Below are positions 28,251 through 37,912 of a DNA stretch of 64,000 bases, piece by piece. The stretch is from NCBI RefSeq assembly GCF_000423105.1, contig NZ_AUHI01000005.1, positions 124,001 to 188,000 of the forward strand, given 5' to 3'. The stretch's first letter is position 1; each line of letters starts with the position of its first letter. Below the pieces are notes generated by a model. It saw only the letters and a list, made by a program, of their open reading frames with translations, made no database searches and was not told the origin of the DNA. Source of the DNA: Halalkalibacillus halophilus DSM 18494. GTDB lineage: Bacteria > Bacillota > Bacilli > Bacillales > Alkalibacillaceae. The translations under genes were made by a program, and so were the position numbers.

Positions 28251-30029
28251 TTATTCTTCGTTTACTGCTTTCCCACTTGTTTTTAAATGAAGCTCTTCTA
28301 ATTGATCGGTACTAACTTTAGATGGTGCCTTCGTTAGTAGATCAGAAGCAGATGCAGTTTTAGGAAATGCAATGGTGTCTCGTAAGTTTGATTTCCCTGC
28401 AAGTAACATAACAAGTCTGTCAAACCCTAACGCTATCCCTCCATGCGGCGGAGCACCGAACTCTAATGCCTCTAACAAAAATCCGAATTGATCCTTCGCT
28501 TCTTCTTGACTAAATCCTAAAAGCTCTAGCATTTTCATTTGCATGTCTTTTTTATAAATACGAAGGGAACCACCACCGAGTTCAAACCCATTTAACACTA
28601 CGTCGTAAGCCTGTGCTTTCACTTCATGCGGATTTGAATCTAATAGTTCCATATCACTTTCTTGGGGCAGAGTGAATGGGTGATGGGCTGCATGGTATCT
28701 GCCTTCCTCTTCATCATATTCAAATAATGGCCAATCGGTTACCCATAAGAAGTTAAATTTCGTTTCATCAATAAGATTAAGTTCTTTTCCAAGTTTCAAA
28801 CGTAAAGCGCCTAAACTTGCATGTACGACAGAAGGTTGATCTGCGACGAACAATAATAAGTCCCCATCTACTGCATCTAATTGGTCTTTTATTGCTGCTT
28901 GATCGTCCTCAGAGAAAAACTTAGCTATAGGTCCTGTTAAGCTTTGATCGGCTACTTTTACCCAAGCAAGTCCTTTCGCTCCGTACACAGCGACATATTC
29001 AGTTAGCTTATCGATGTCTTTCCGAGAAAAATGGGATGCTTGCCCTTTTACATTAATGGCACTTACCTGGCCGCCATTCTCAACAGCTTGATTAAATACT
29101 TTAAAACCACTATTTCTAACCGTTTCATTCATGTCAACAAGTTCTAAATTAAAACGAGTATCTGGTTTGTCAGAGCCATAGCGATTCATTGCATCTGTGT
29201 AGGTCAGTCTTGGAAAAGGAACAGTAACTTCTTGTCCTTTTACTTGTCTTACGACAGACTGAAGCATCTCTTCCGTCATTTGCATAATTTCTTCTTGAGA
29301 CAAGAAAGAAGTCTCGATATCTATTTGAGTGAATTCTGGTTGACGATCTGCTCGTAAGTCTTCATCGCGAAAACAACGAGTAATTTGATAGTACTTTTCG
29401 TAACCTGAAACCATCAATAATTGTTTAAATAACTGCGGTGATTGTGGTAGAGCATAAAATTCTCCTGGATGGACTCTGCTAGGAACTAAATAATCTCTAG
29501 CACCTTCTGGAGTGCTTTTCGTTAATATTGGTGTTTCCATCTCAAGATAGTTGTTACTGTTAAGGTAATTACGAACGGCTTGAGCGGTTTGGTGCCTTAG
29601 CATCATTGTTTCTTGCATCGTCTGTCTTCGAAGATCTAAATAACGATACTTCAACCTTGTTTCTTCTGTTAAGTCCTCTGTTTGATCCATTTTTATCGGT
29701 AATGCCTTCGATTGATTTATAATGTTAATGTGATCTGCTAGTACCTCTATTTCACCAGTATCCATGCGTTCGTTTACTGTAGAACGATCTCTCTCTTTTA
29801 CTGTACCGGTAATCTCTAACACAAATTCACTTCTGACTTTTTCGGCAATCTCTAGAGCTTCCTTTGCATGATCAGGACTGAAGACCGTTTGCACAATTCC
29901 AGATCGATCACGAAGGTCAATAAAAATTAAACCACCTAAATCTCTTCTTTTTTGTACCCAGCCTTTTAACGTTACAGTTTCACCTACATGTTCTTTTCTT
30001 AATACTCCACTCATTGTTCGTTCATGCAT
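28251..30029 (-). CDS. aspS: Aspartyl-tRNA synthetase
   Basis: A 592-aa class IIb synthetase. It has an N-terminal OB-fold anticodon-binding domain ([20 protein letters not shown], as [18 protein letters not shown]), motif 2 in [16 protein letters not shown], the bacterial GAD insertion and motif 3 [13 protein letters not shown]. Full length for the bacterial enzyme. It follows hisS by 12 nt in one operon controlled by the upstream T-box. GGAGG precedes the ATG. Confidence 0.97.
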   Translation of the reverse strand: MHERTMSGVLRKEHVGETVTLKGWVQKRRDLGGLIFIDLRDRSGIVQTVFSPDHAKEALEIAEKVRSEFVLEITGTVKERDRSTVNERMDTGEIEVLADHINIINQSKALPIKMDQTEDLTEETRLKYRYLDLRRQTMQETMMLRHQTAQAVRNYLNSNNYLEMETPILTKSTPEGARDYLVPSRVHPGEFYALPQSPQLFKQLLMVSGYEKYYQITRCFRDEDLRADRQPEFTQIDIETSFLSQEEIMQMTEEMLQSVVRQVKGQEVTVPFPRLTYTDAMNRYGSDKPDTRFNLELVDMNETVRNSGFKVFNQAVENGGQVSAINVKGQASHFSRKDIDKLTEYVAVYGAKGLAWVKVADQSLTGPIAKFFSEDDQAAIKDQLDAVDGDLLLFVADQPSVVHASLGALRLKLGKELNLIDETKFNFLWVTDWPLFEYDEEEGRYHAAHHPFTLPQESDMELLDSNPHEVKAQAYDVVLNGFELGGGSLRIYKKDMQMKMLELLGFSQEEAKDQFGFLLEALEFGAPPHGGIALGFDRLVMLLAGKSNLRDTIAFPKTASASDLLTKAPSKVSTDQLEELHLKTSGKAVNEE

Positions 30030-30041
30030 GATATATCCTCC

Positions 30042-31310
30042 TTAAACTCTCTCTTTAATAAGTCTCGCTACGTCGTCAAATTCAACAGATTGTTCCTCTC
30101 CAGTTTCTATATTTTTAACATTTACAACACCAGATTGAACCTCTTCTTCTCCTAAGATGACAACAAACTTTGCATTATATCGATCCGCTGCCTTAAATTG
30201 AGCTTTCATTTTCTTTCCTAAATAATCTTGGTCAATTTTTAAGTTATTTTTCCTTAGTGTATTTACTAACTTCGAGGATGCATATTTCGCTTCATCACCA
30301 AGAGTAATAACAAAACAATCCAACTCTTTTGGTTGTTCCAACTCTACTTTCTCCGCATCAAGTGCCATAAGTAGCCTCTCAATACTTAAGGCAAATCCGA
30401 TCCCTGACATTTCTGGTCCACCAAGATCTTGAATTAATCCATTATATCGACCACCACCAGATAAAGTGGTGATTGCTCCAAAACCTTCAGATTCACTCAT
30501 GATTTCAAATGCTGTATGAGTGTAGTAATCCAACCCTCTAACTAAAGTTTCATCAACTGTATACTTTATTTCCATGGCATCTAAATGCTTTTTCACTTCT
30601 TCAAAATAATTACTTGAGTAGTCATTTAAATATTCAAGAATAGAAGGAGCATTCTTCATAGAAGGATGATCACGATCTACTTTACAATCCAACAGTCTTA
30701 ATGGATTCTGTTCTAATCGATTTTGGCAATCCCCACATAATTCGTTCTTATAAGGGGTGAAGTGGTTAACTAAGGCTTGACGATGTGCCTCTCTGCTTTC
30801 TTTATCACCTAAACTATTGAGTACTAATTTTAATGATTTTAAACCTAACGCCTGGTAACTATCCATTGCAAAAGCTATTACTTCTGCATCAATTGCTGGG
30901 TCGGCACTCCCAATAGCTTCGATTCCAAACTGTGTAAATTGTCTAGTACGACCTTGTTGTGGTCTTTCATAACGAAACATCGGACCAATGTAATACAATT
31001 TCGAAGGTTGATCAACTTTGCCATGCAATTTGTGCTGAACATAGGCTCTTGCAACAGAAGCAGTGCCTTCGGGTCTAAGTGTTAAGTTTCTTCCACCTCG
31101 ATCTTCAAATGTATACATCTCTTTTTGTACAATATCAGTAGAGTCTCCAACACCGCGTTGGAATAATTCCGTACGTTCGAAAATTGGTGTTCGTATTTCC
31201 TGATAATGATACACTTCAGCTAGTCTTTTAAATGTATTTTCAATCACTTGCCACCTTTTTGTTTGTTCGGGCAATAAGTCCTCTGTACCTCTTGGAACAT
31301 TTATATTCAT
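30042..31310 (-). CDS. hisS: Histidyl-tRNA synthetase
   Basis: A 422-aa class IIa synthetase. Motif 2 FRYERPQQGRTRQFTQFG, the HisA signature LVRGLDYYTHTAFE and GGGRYNGL are present, and the C-terminal anticodon-binding domain is intact. The frame is open to 31349, but the ATG at 31310 gives MNINVPRGTEDLLP and follows AAGGAGGAA at 6 nt, so the first 13 codons of the longer frame are leader. First gene of hisS-aspS, preceded by a T-box. Confidence 0.96.
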   Translation of the reverse strand: MNINVPRGTEDLLPEQTKRWQVIENTFKRLAEVYHYQEIRTPIFERTELFQRGVGDSTDIVQKEMYTFEDRGGRNLTLRPEGTASVARAYVQHKLHGKVDQPSKLYYIGPMFRYERPQQGRTRQFTQFGIEAIGSADPAIDAEVIAFAMDSYQALGLKSLKLVLNSLGDKESREAHRQALVNHFTPYKNELCGDCQNRLEQNPLRLLDCKVDRDHPSMKNAPSILEYLNDYSSNYFEEVKKHLDAMEIKYTVDETLVRGLDYYTHTAFEIMSESEGFGAITTLSGGGRYNGLIQDLGGPEMSGIGFALSIERLLMALDAEKVELEQPKELDCFVITLGDEAKYASSKLVNTLRKNNLKIDQDYLGKKMKAQFKAADRYNAKFVVILGEEEVQSGVVNVKNIETGEEQSVEFDDVARLIKERV

Positions 31311-31354
31311 GGTCGATTCCTCCTTGGAATTATGTAAAATTTGAGACAAAACAT

Positions 31355-31626
31355 AAAAAAGTCCCTATCAATCCTATAGATCGATAGGGACGAGATTACC
31401 CGTGTTGCCACCCTGATTAAAGCAAATAAATATTGCTTTCACTTCTTCTGCATAACGCTTCTCGCGATCAAAACCTACTATGGGGGTTCACCCAGTTCGA
31501 TTAGATGCCTCAGGAATGTCTTTCACAAAGCTCGCCCATAAGTTTATTTTCAGCCATGATAAACTCTCTCTAAATGCGCGTATCCTTCTTACTTTTTCCT
31601 TCACCGGCTTTTCGTATTAAAATGTT
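31355..31626 (-). ncRNA. T-box riboswitch of hisS-aspS
   Basis: The T-box sequence AGGGTGGCAACACGGG (31413-31398) is followed by a terminator (GTCCCTATCGATC with GATTGATAGGGAC and TTTTTT, 31391-31355). In stem I the specifier region reads GUGAAAGACAUUCC; the bases GACAU at 31520-31516 contain an Asp codon GAC followed by the expected purine, and an overlapping His codon CAU. The leader precedes both a His and an Asp synthetase gene, so either or both tRNAs may be sensed. Confidence 0.94.
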
Positions 31627-31632
31627 CTACAT

Positions 31633-31661
31633 ATCATATAAATGAAATATGAAGTTGTCAA
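31633..31661 (-). promoter_or_regulatory. hisS-aspS promoter
   Basis: TTGACA (31661-31656), a 17-nt spacer and TATGAT (31638-31633) form a strong sigma-A promoter placed directly after the dtd stop codon. Confidence 0.88.
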
Positions 31662-31662
31662 G

Positions 31663-32112
31663 TTATTTTTTATCGTTTGAATCGATAATTAAAGTCACAG
31701 GCCCATCGTTTGTTAAAGAGACTTCCATGTATTGACCGAATGCACCAGTTTCTAATCCTAGGTCTTGGTCTAAAATACACTGGTTAAAGCTTTCATATAA
31801 CTCTTCAGCAACAGGTGGTTTTGCAGCCTGCATAAAATTAGGACGTCTGCCTTTTTTAGTATCCCCATATAAAGTGAATTGCGAAATGGAGAGTACTTTT
31901 CCACCTATCTCTTTAACAGATAAATTCATTTTACCCTCATCATCTTCGAAAATACGTAAATTCGCAATTTTATCCGCTAGGTATTTTGCGTCTTCTATTG
32001 TGTCTTCATGAGTAACACCTAGTAAAACTACTAAACCAACATCAATTGCACCTGTGGATTTATTATTTACTTTCACTTCACCATTAGAAGCTCGTTGTAC
32101 AATTGCACGCAT
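31663..32112 (-). CDS. dtd: D-aminoacyl-tRNA deacylase
   Basis: A 149-aa enzyme that removes D-amino acids (and glycine mischarged on tRNA-Ala) from tRNA. The two active-site motifs are visible: [17 protein letters not shown] near residues 77-93 and a GPVTLIIDS version of the GPVT motif near the C-terminus. MRAIVQRAS is the family start. It follows rel by 12 nt, as in most Bacillaceae. Confidence 0.96.
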   Translation of the reverse strand: MRAIVQRASNGEVKVNNKSTGAIDVGLVVLLGVTHEDTIEDAKYLADKIANLRIFEDDEGKMNLSVKEIGGKVLSISQFTLYGDTKKGRRPNFMQAAKPPVAEELYESFNQCILDQDLGLETGAFGQYMEVSLTNDGPVTLIIDSNDKK

Positions 32113-32124
32113 AAATTCTACTCC

Positions 32125-34320
32125 TTAATGAACCGTTCGTTGAACCGTGAATACATCTCGGATTTTTTTGATTCGGTCTACAATTTTACGTAAATGGTCT
32201 ACATTATGAATTAAAATAGTTAAATGAATGGTCGCCATTTTATTCTTATCAGACTTTCCATTTACAGCAACAATATCAGTGTTTGTTTCATTGACTACTT
32301 GTAAAATTTCATTAAGTAATCCACTGCGATCAAACCCTGATATTTCAAGATCAACACTATAGTTCTTTCTATGTTGAACTTCATTTTCCCATTCCACTTC
32401 AATAAGACGTTCCGTTGGCTCACTTGAAATGTTAGGACAGTCCGAGCGATGGACCGATACGCCACGACCCTTTGTGATAAAACCAACAATCTCATCACCA
32501 GGAACTGGGTTACAGCATTTTGATAATCGAATTAATAAATTATCAATTCCCTTAACATTTACACCTGCCCCAGTAGAGCGCTTCTTCTTTGTTTCCACTT
32601 CTTGCTGTACTTCTTTTAACGTGTCTTCTAGATCTACAGGTTTTTTCTTCTCGTTTATCTTTTCCGTTAGACGGTTGGCAGCTTGAAGTGCAGTAACACC
32701 TTGGTAGCCAACAATCGCAAATAAGTCTTCAAGTGTATTCTGATGTAATCGATCTAACGCATGATTAATATTCGTTTCATTCAGTACTTCTTTAGGACTT
32801 AGCCCCATGTTTTTTAATTCTTTTTCAATTAATTCTCTGCCGCGTTCAACATTTTCTTCTCGGCGTTGTTTCTTAAAGAATTGTTTGATTTTATTTTTAG
32901 CTTGTGAAGTTTGAGTTATTTTCAGCCAATCCTCTGATGGACCATAGGAATGCTTAGAGGTAACCATTTCAATGATATCTCCAGTATGGAGTTTGTAATC
33001 TAATGGCTCCATTTTTCCGTTAACTTTAGCACCAATCGTTTTATTCCCTACTTCTGTATGGATTCGGTAAGCAAAGTCTAGTGGTACCGAACCGCTAGGG
33101 AGTTCGATCACATCTCCGTTTGGTGTAAAAACGTAGACCATATCAGAAAAGAAGTCCACTTTAAGCGATTCCATAAATTCTTCCGCATCATTCGTCTCAT
33201 TTTGCCATTCCAAAATTTCTCTAAACCACGCAAGTTGCTTAGACATATCTTCTGGATTTTCAGATTGAGTTGTACCTTCCTTATAGGCCCAGTGAGCAGC
33301 GATACCATATTCAGCAATCTCATGCATTTCTTGGGTTCTAATCTGAACTTCTAATGGGTCACCCTTAGGACCAATCACTGTGGTGTGAAGGGATTGGTAT
33401 AGGTTAGGCTTTGGCATTGCAATATAATCTTTAAACCTACCCGGCATTGGTTTCCAACAAGTATGAATGATACCTAAGACGGCATAACATTCCTTGATGC
33501 TTTTCACAATAACTCTAACTGCTAATAGATCATAAATTTCATTAAAGTCTTTTTTCTGGTACTCCATCTTCCTGAATATACTGTAAATATGCTTCGGTCT
33601 TCCTGATATTTCAGCAGTAATATTTACGTCATGTAACTGCGTATTGATTTCCTCTATTACCTTTTCAATATAATGAACTCTTTCATCACGCTTTTGCTTC
33701 ATTAAGTTTACAATTCGGTAGTACTGCTTAGGATTCAAATAACGTAAAGAAATGTCTTCAAGCTCCCATTTGATTGTGGAAATACCTAACCGGTGTGCAA
33801 GCGGTGCGAAAATTTCCAATGTCTCATTAGCTATACGTCTTTGTTTATGCTCTGGTAGGTGATCTAGTGTTCTGACATTATGTAAGCGGTCAGCTAACTT
33901 GATTAGAATGACACGAATATCCTTTGCCATAGCGATAAACATTTTACGATGATTTTCAGCTTGCTGTTCTTCTTTTGATTTATATTTTATTTTACCTAAT
34001 TTAGAAACTCCATCTACTAATAATGCCACTTCTTCATTAAAAGATTCCGTTAAGTCTTCAAATGTAATACCCGTGTCTTCAATAACATCATGTAGGAAGC
34101 CACTAGCAATCGTAGCTGGGTCCATTTCTAGTTCAACTAAAATACTAGCTACTTGGACAGGGTGGACAATATAAGATTCTCCGGATTTTCTAGTTTGCCC
34201 TTCGTGAGCTTTATAAGCAAAGTCATATGCACGACGAATAAAAGCTGTATTTTCTTCATTCAAATAGCAGCTTGCCTCTTCAATAACTTCTTCAATTGAT
34301 TTCGTTCCATGTTTAGCCAT
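32125..34320 (-). CDS. relA: Bifunctional (p)ppGpp synthetase/hydrolase Rel
   Basis: A 731-aa long RelA/SpoT homologue. The N-terminal HD hydrolase domain has HDVIEDT and KLADRLHNVRTL. The synthetase domain has RFKDYIAMPKPNLYQSLHT. They are followed by a TGS domain (VYVFTPNGDVIELP), the conserved-cysteine region CCNPVPGDEIVGF and a C-terminal ACT domain. Both catalytic domains look complete, so it should make and degrade the stringent-response alarmone. Position between apt-recJ and dtd is standard. Confidence 0.96.
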   Translation of the reverse strand: MAKHGTKSIEEVIEEASCYLNEENTAFIRRAYDFAYKAHEGQTRKSGESYIVHPVQVASILVELEMDPATIASGFLHDVIEDTGITFEDLTESFNEEVALLVDGVSKLGKIKYKSKEEQQAENHRKMFIAMAKDIRVILIKLADRLHNVRTLDHLPEHKQRRIANETLEIFAPLAHRLGISTIKWELEDISLRYLNPKQYYRIVNLMKQKRDERVHYIEKVIEEINTQLHDVNITAEISGRPKHIYSIFRKMEYQKKDFNEIYDLLAVRVIVKSIKECYAVLGIIHTCWKPMPGRFKDYIAMPKPNLYQSLHTTVIGPKGDPLEVQIRTQEMHEIAEYGIAAHWAYKEGTTQSENPEDMSKQLAWFREILEWQNETNDAEEFMESLKVDFFSDMVYVFTPNGDVIELPSGSVPLDFAYRIHTEVGNKTIGAKVNGKMEPLDYKLHTGDIIEMVTSKHSYGPSEDWLKITQTSQAKNKIKQFFKKQRREENVERGRELIEKELKNMGLSPKEVLNETNINHALDRLHQNTLEDLFAIVGYQGVTALQAANRLTEKINEKKKPVDLEDTLKEVQQEVETKKKRSTGAGVNVKGIDNLLIRLSKCCNPVPGDEIVGFITKGRGVSVHRSDCPNISSEPTERLIEVEWENEVQHRKNYSVDLEISGFDRSGLLNEILQVVNETNTDIVAVNGKSDKNKMATIHLTILIHNVDHLRKIVDRIKKIRDVFTVQRTVH

Positions 34321-34431
34321 AAGATCACCTAGAAGTTTGTAGTTTTAAATCTTTATTATGTATTCTTTTTTCTATTATTCCTAATTACATATTCATTGTA
34401 AAGTATTTGAAAAGTATGTTCTTGAATAAAA

Positions 34432-34461
34432 TAGACTGACTCTCTTTTTAAAAGAGTCAGC
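34432..34461 (-). terminator. apt terminator
   Basis: On the minus strand CTGACTCT (34460-34453) pairs with AGAGTCAG (34443-34436), followed by TCTATTTTATTC. It ends the recJ-apt transcript before rel. The rest of the roughly 170-nt gap probably holds the rel promoter, which I could not pin down. Confidence 0.7.
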
Positions 34462-34488
34462 CATCTCATTATATCTTAAGAGAATTTA

Positions 34489-35001
34489 TTAATATTGCAT
34501 AAGTGTAAGTATATCATAATCCTTAAGCTTGTCACGACCATCAAGATATGTCAATTCAATAAAGAAGGCACAACCTACAATATTACCACCTAATTGTTCT
34601 ACTAAATCGATCGTCGCCTCAACTGTACCACCTGTTGCTAACAAGTCATCAACAAATAATACACGTTGACCAGGTTTAATAGCATCTTTATGAATGGTTA
34701 ATACATCACTTCCGTATTCTAAGCCATAATCAACTTTAATGGTTTCACGCGGTAGCTTCCCTTCTTTACGAACAGGTGCGAACCCTACTTCTAGTGCATA
34801 TGATACAGGACAACCTACAATAAACCCACGAGCCTCAGGGCCAACAATTACATCTATATCCTGTTCCTTTGCATATTTCACAATCTCATCAACAGCAGCC
34901 TTAAAAGCTGGGCCATTATCCATTAATGTAGTAATATCTTTGAACCTAATACCTTCTTTAGGCCAGTCTTCCACAATTGTTATATAATCTTTAAAATTCA
35001 T
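34489..35001 (-). CDS. apt: Adenine phosphoribosyltransferase
   Basis: A 170-aa purine salvage enzyme that converts adenine and PRPP to AMP. The flexible-loop and adenine-binding region [16 protein letters not shown] (here [16 protein letters not shown]), [10 protein letters not shown] and the PRPP-binding loop [14 protein letters not shown] are present. Its start overlaps the recJ stop by 11 nt, with AAGGAG inside recJ, so the two are translationally coupled. Adenine recycling beside the stringent-response gene is a conserved arrangement. Confidence 0.97.
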   Translation of the reverse strand: MNFKDYITIVEDWPKEGIRFKDITTLMDNGPAFKAAVDEIVKYAKEQDIDVIVGPEARGFIVGCPVSYALEVGFAPVRKEGKLPRETIKVDYGLEYGSDVLTIHKDAIKPGQRVLFVDDLLATGGTVEATIDLVEQLGGNIVGCAFFIELTYLDGRDKLKDYDILTLMQY

Positions 35002-37303
35002 ATACTACTTCTCCTTCCGAGGCTTTTGCCTGTAAACGCTCATTAAACCAACTTTTGATGTCTTTATAATTAGAGAAATAAAGCAACTCTTCTACTTCTC
35101 TTTGGTCTATTTTCCTAAGATATGTTTTTGATTCTTCGAGTGGTTTGAACTCACTCTCTTGGTGAAAAATAATCTCACCATTAGTTATTTTAACAAAGTT
35201 TAATTCAAAAAACACTTTAATCATAAAATCAACTTGATTCATGCTCCAGTTTTTTGCTTCTGCTAATTGAGGTTTTTGGTTTTCCATGATTCTTTTATGC
35301 TTTTTTAATGTAATATATAATTCTTTAAAGTCATCTCGGTTTGCAAGTCGTGATAGCAGTTGAGAATCAGAATTTTGATAACACAAGTAAATAGCTTCGT
35401 AAGTAGATAGATGTAATATGGATTCTAGTTCCTTCATATTATTCGGTAGTTCATAGAGAGCTAAACGCTTTGTTTTTTCTAAATCAGAACTTTGAACCTC
35501 TTCATAAGGTATGATATTGATCCAGTCGTTTTTTAGTCTTTGGTTAAAACTTATTGCAAGTGTATTTTCTGTAGCGAGTGATTTTTCTACTTCAAAAGGA
35601 ACTGTTTTTCCTCTAAAATCAAACAATTGCCACTGTCTACAACGGATGTCTTGTAATTTTACTTGTAATTTTTTATTTCCATTCCACTCATTCACTTCAA
35701 TCTCACCTAATACATCAATAGAAGCACCAGGTGTTAAAGCATCAGCTACTTCACCAAATTGAAAACCAATCATCTCGATCGCTGCATCTTCTTTTTCCCC
35801 TGTTAATTTCAAATGATTTTTCTTTGCTCCAATTTTACGTATATGTTTTAAATCAATCGATTCTATTTGAAATAACGGCTTTTCATTTTGCATCCCAAAT
35901 GGTGCTAATAGTTCTAATTCTTTTGGAAACTCCAGGTCTAAGTCTTTCCACTGTACTGTATCTTCCACGATAAGATGTTGTTGGAAGTCTTCTTTAGTCA
36001 GTAAAGAGGCACGTTCATTTAATGCTTCTCTCAGCTGTTCCAATTTACTTAACTCTACTGTCATGCCCGCTGCTTGCGCATGTCCACCAACTTGAAGGAA
36101 CAAATCTTTTACATTCATACATTCTTTAAATAAATCAAATGCATCGATACTACGAGCGCTACCTTTTGCGGTTTCACCATCATCGTTAATTCCAAGTACG
36201 ATTGCAGGCCTATGATATTTATTTACAATGCGAGATGCTACGATACCTAATACACCAGGATTCCAATTTTCTTTTGCAACGATAATTATATCGTCATCTT
36301 TCATTGTTGCTTCTATTTCTTCAAACGCCTCTTCTGCTATTTTCCGGACGATTTGCTGACGTTCTTGATTAATTGCGTTAATCTCCTCAGCCATGTCATT
36401 AGCTAACACATCATCAGATTCTAGTAATAAATCCACTGCTAATGAGGCATCTTGCAACCTTCCAACCGCATTTAATCTTGGACCAATGATAAAGCCTATA
36501 TGCTCTGTAGTTAGTTCCGTTTCGATTTTACCAAGTTTCTTTAATGCATGGATCCCTGGAAAACTTGACCGGTCCATTTCTTTTAGTCCACTTTTTACTA
36601 AAATTCGATTTTCTCCTCTAAGTGAAACTAAGTCTGCCACTGTTCCAATTGCAACTAGTGATAATAGGTGTTTCGGAAATTCTTTAGATAATGCTTGTGC
36701 TACTTTAAATGCAACCCCCACCCCTGCTAACTCATTAAAAGGGTATTCTTTTTCTAATCCTGGGTGGATAATCGCATATGCTTCTGGCATTTCATCTTGT
36801 GCCTCGTGGTGATCCGTAATAATCAAATCAATACCAAGTTCACGAGCTAGACTTGCTTCTTTAGGTGCAGCAATACCGTTATCAACCGTAATAATTACTG
36901 ATACACCATTTTCTTTTGCTAGTTGAAAAGCTTCTACATTTGGCCCATATCCTTCAGTGAAGCGATTTGGAATATAGTAATCCACAAGTGCTCCCATTTC
37001 TCTTAGGGTATAAACCAATACCGCTGTCGATGTTACACCGTCCGCATCATAATCACCGTAAATAAGAATTTTTTCTTGGTTTTCAATCGCTTGAAACACT
37101 CGATTTACAACTAAGTCCATATCTTGAAATAGATATGGGTCATGCAGATTTTCAATTTTAGGATATAAGAATTCTTCAGCTTCCTGTGTATTCTTAATCC
37201 CTCTTTTATGTAAAATTTTCTTGATTATATTCGAAATGTTTAAATCAATAGTCGTATCCTCTATATCATCATTAAACTGCCAATTATATTTACTATCTAA
37301 CAA
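34991..37303 (-). CDS. recJ: Single-stranded-DNA-specific exonuclease RecJ
   Basis: A 770-aa 5'-3' exonuclease of the DHH superfamily. The metal-binding motifs DYDADGVTS (near 83-91), ITVDNGI and ITDHHEAQ, and the DHHA1 motif GGHAQAAGM are intact. An OB-fold region and a Bacillus-type C-terminal extension follow. The start is TTG with AGGGGTGAG at 5-7 nt. The ribosome site is the 3' arm of a 14-bp hairpin that also overlaps a promoter; see the regulatory entry at 37309. Confidence 0.95.
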   Translation of the reverse strand: MLDSKYNWQFNDDIEDTTIDLNISNIIKKILHKRGIKNTQEAEEFLYPKIENLHDPYLFQDMDLVVNRVFQAIENQEKILIYGDYDADGVTSTAVLVYTLREMGALVDYYIPNRFTEGYGPNVEAFQLAKENGVSVIITVDNGIAAPKEASLARELGIDLIITDHHEAQDEMPEAYAIIHPGLEKEYPFNELAGVGVAFKVAQALSKEFPKHLLSLVAIGTVADLVSLRGENRILVKSGLKEMDRSSFPGIHALKKLGKIETELTTEHIGFIIGPRLNAVGRLQDASLAVDLLLESDDVLANDMAEEINAINQERQQIVRKIAEEAFEEIEATMKDDDIIIVAKENWNPGVLGIVASRIVNKYHRPAIVLGINDDGETAKGSARSIDAFDLFKECMNVKDLFLQVGGHAQAAGMTVELSKLEQLREALNERASLLTKEDFQQHLIVEDTVQWKDLDLEFPKELELLAPFGMQNEKPLFQIESIDLKHIRKIGAKKNHLKLTGEKEDAAIEMIGFQFGEVADALTPGASIDVLGEIEVNEWNGNKKLQVKLQDIRCRQWQLFDFRGKTVPFEVEKSLATENTLAISFNQRLKNDWINIIPYEEVQSSDLEKTKRLALYELPNNMKELESILHLSTYEAIYLCYQNSDSQLLSRLANRDDFKELYITLKKHKRIMENQKPQLAEAKNWSMNQVDFMIKVFFELNFVKITNGEIIFHQESEFKPLEESKTYLRKIDQREVEELLYFSNYKDIKSWFNERLQAKASEGEVVYEF

Positions 37304-37308
37304 AATAA

Positions 37309-37355
37309 CTCACCCCTGACCTACTCATTATACAAGAGCAGACCAGGGGTAGCAA
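37309..37355 (-). promoter_or_regulatory. recJ start region: promoter superimposed on an SD-masking hairpin
   Basis: On the minus strand CCCCTGGTCTGCTC (37349-37336) pairs with GAGTAGGTCAGGGG (37326-37313). It forms 14 continuous pairs including three G-U, which work only on this strand; the loop is 9 nt. The 3' arm contains most of the recJ Shine-Dalgarno. The loop contains TATAAT (37332-37327), and exactly 17 nt upstream is TTGCTA (37355-37350). Transcripts begun here would start near 37320 and lack the 5' arm, while read-through RNA from yrvD would carry the full hairpin. Confidence 0.6.
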
Positions 37356-37386
37356 TCTTACTATTTACTTAATTGCCCTTACCTCA

Positions 37387-37722
37387 TTACCGATTTGTCC
37401 AATCATTTTGATCATGATGGATAACGGAATTATCATCTTCATGTTCGTATTGCGGATCTTTTGGCTCCGTTGCAGATTCGTCTTTCGTTTCTTTGCCACT
37501 TAATACTTTAATCTCCCGCTTCATTTGATAAAATTTTGAAATACTGAAAGCTGTAACTAATAGTGCTCCTAATAATGCTGAAAATAAAATCACTAAAATG
37601 AGTGGAGCATCTGTTTCTGTAAATAGGAAATCTACTTGGACAGCTTCCACATTAATTACCGCAAACACCGCAATAATAACTGCGAATACTAAGGTTAAGA
37701 TGATCCATGATTGCTGTTTCAA
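37387..37722 (-). CDS. yrvD: LapA-domain (DUF1049) membrane protein YrvD
   Basis: A 111-aa protein with two membrane helices (about residues 6-26 and 40-63) joined by NVEAVQVDFLFTETDAPL, the typical LapA/DUF1049 pattern with its conserved V-x-V-x-F-loop. A basic segment (FYQMKREIKVLSG) and a hydrophilic acidic tail follow. In Gram-negatives LapA takes part in lipopolysaccharide assembly control; the role in Bacillus is unknown. It sits between secDF and recJ, as in B. subtilis. AGGAGG precedes the ATG. Confidence 0.85.
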   Translation of the reverse strand: MKQQSWIILTLVFAVIIAVFAVINVEAVQVDFLFTETDAPLILVILFSALLGALLVTAFSISKFYQMKREIKVLSGKETKDESATEPKDPQYEHEDDNSVIHHDQNDWTNR

Positions 37723-37868
37723 TTTTATTCCTCCTTATTCATAACTATTTATTATAATATTCATTATATTCCCTATTTAGTTGGAAGAGAAACTTGAAGA
37801 CGAAGTATATTCCTTAAGTGCTTTCGTTGTAGTAATTGAAATTTAACTATTTTAAGATCCAATCAGTT

Positions 37869-37907
37869 TAAAAAAGGTGAGAAGCTTATTATAAGCTCCT
37901 CACCTTT
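37869..37907 (-). terminator. secDF terminator
   Basis: On the minus strand GGTGAGGAGCTTAT pairs with ATAAGCTTCTCACC (37904-37876, one mismatch), followed by TTTTTTAAA. It lies just after the secDF stop, so yrvD is probably transcribed separately. Confidence 0.88.
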
Positions 37908-37912
37908 ACTCA

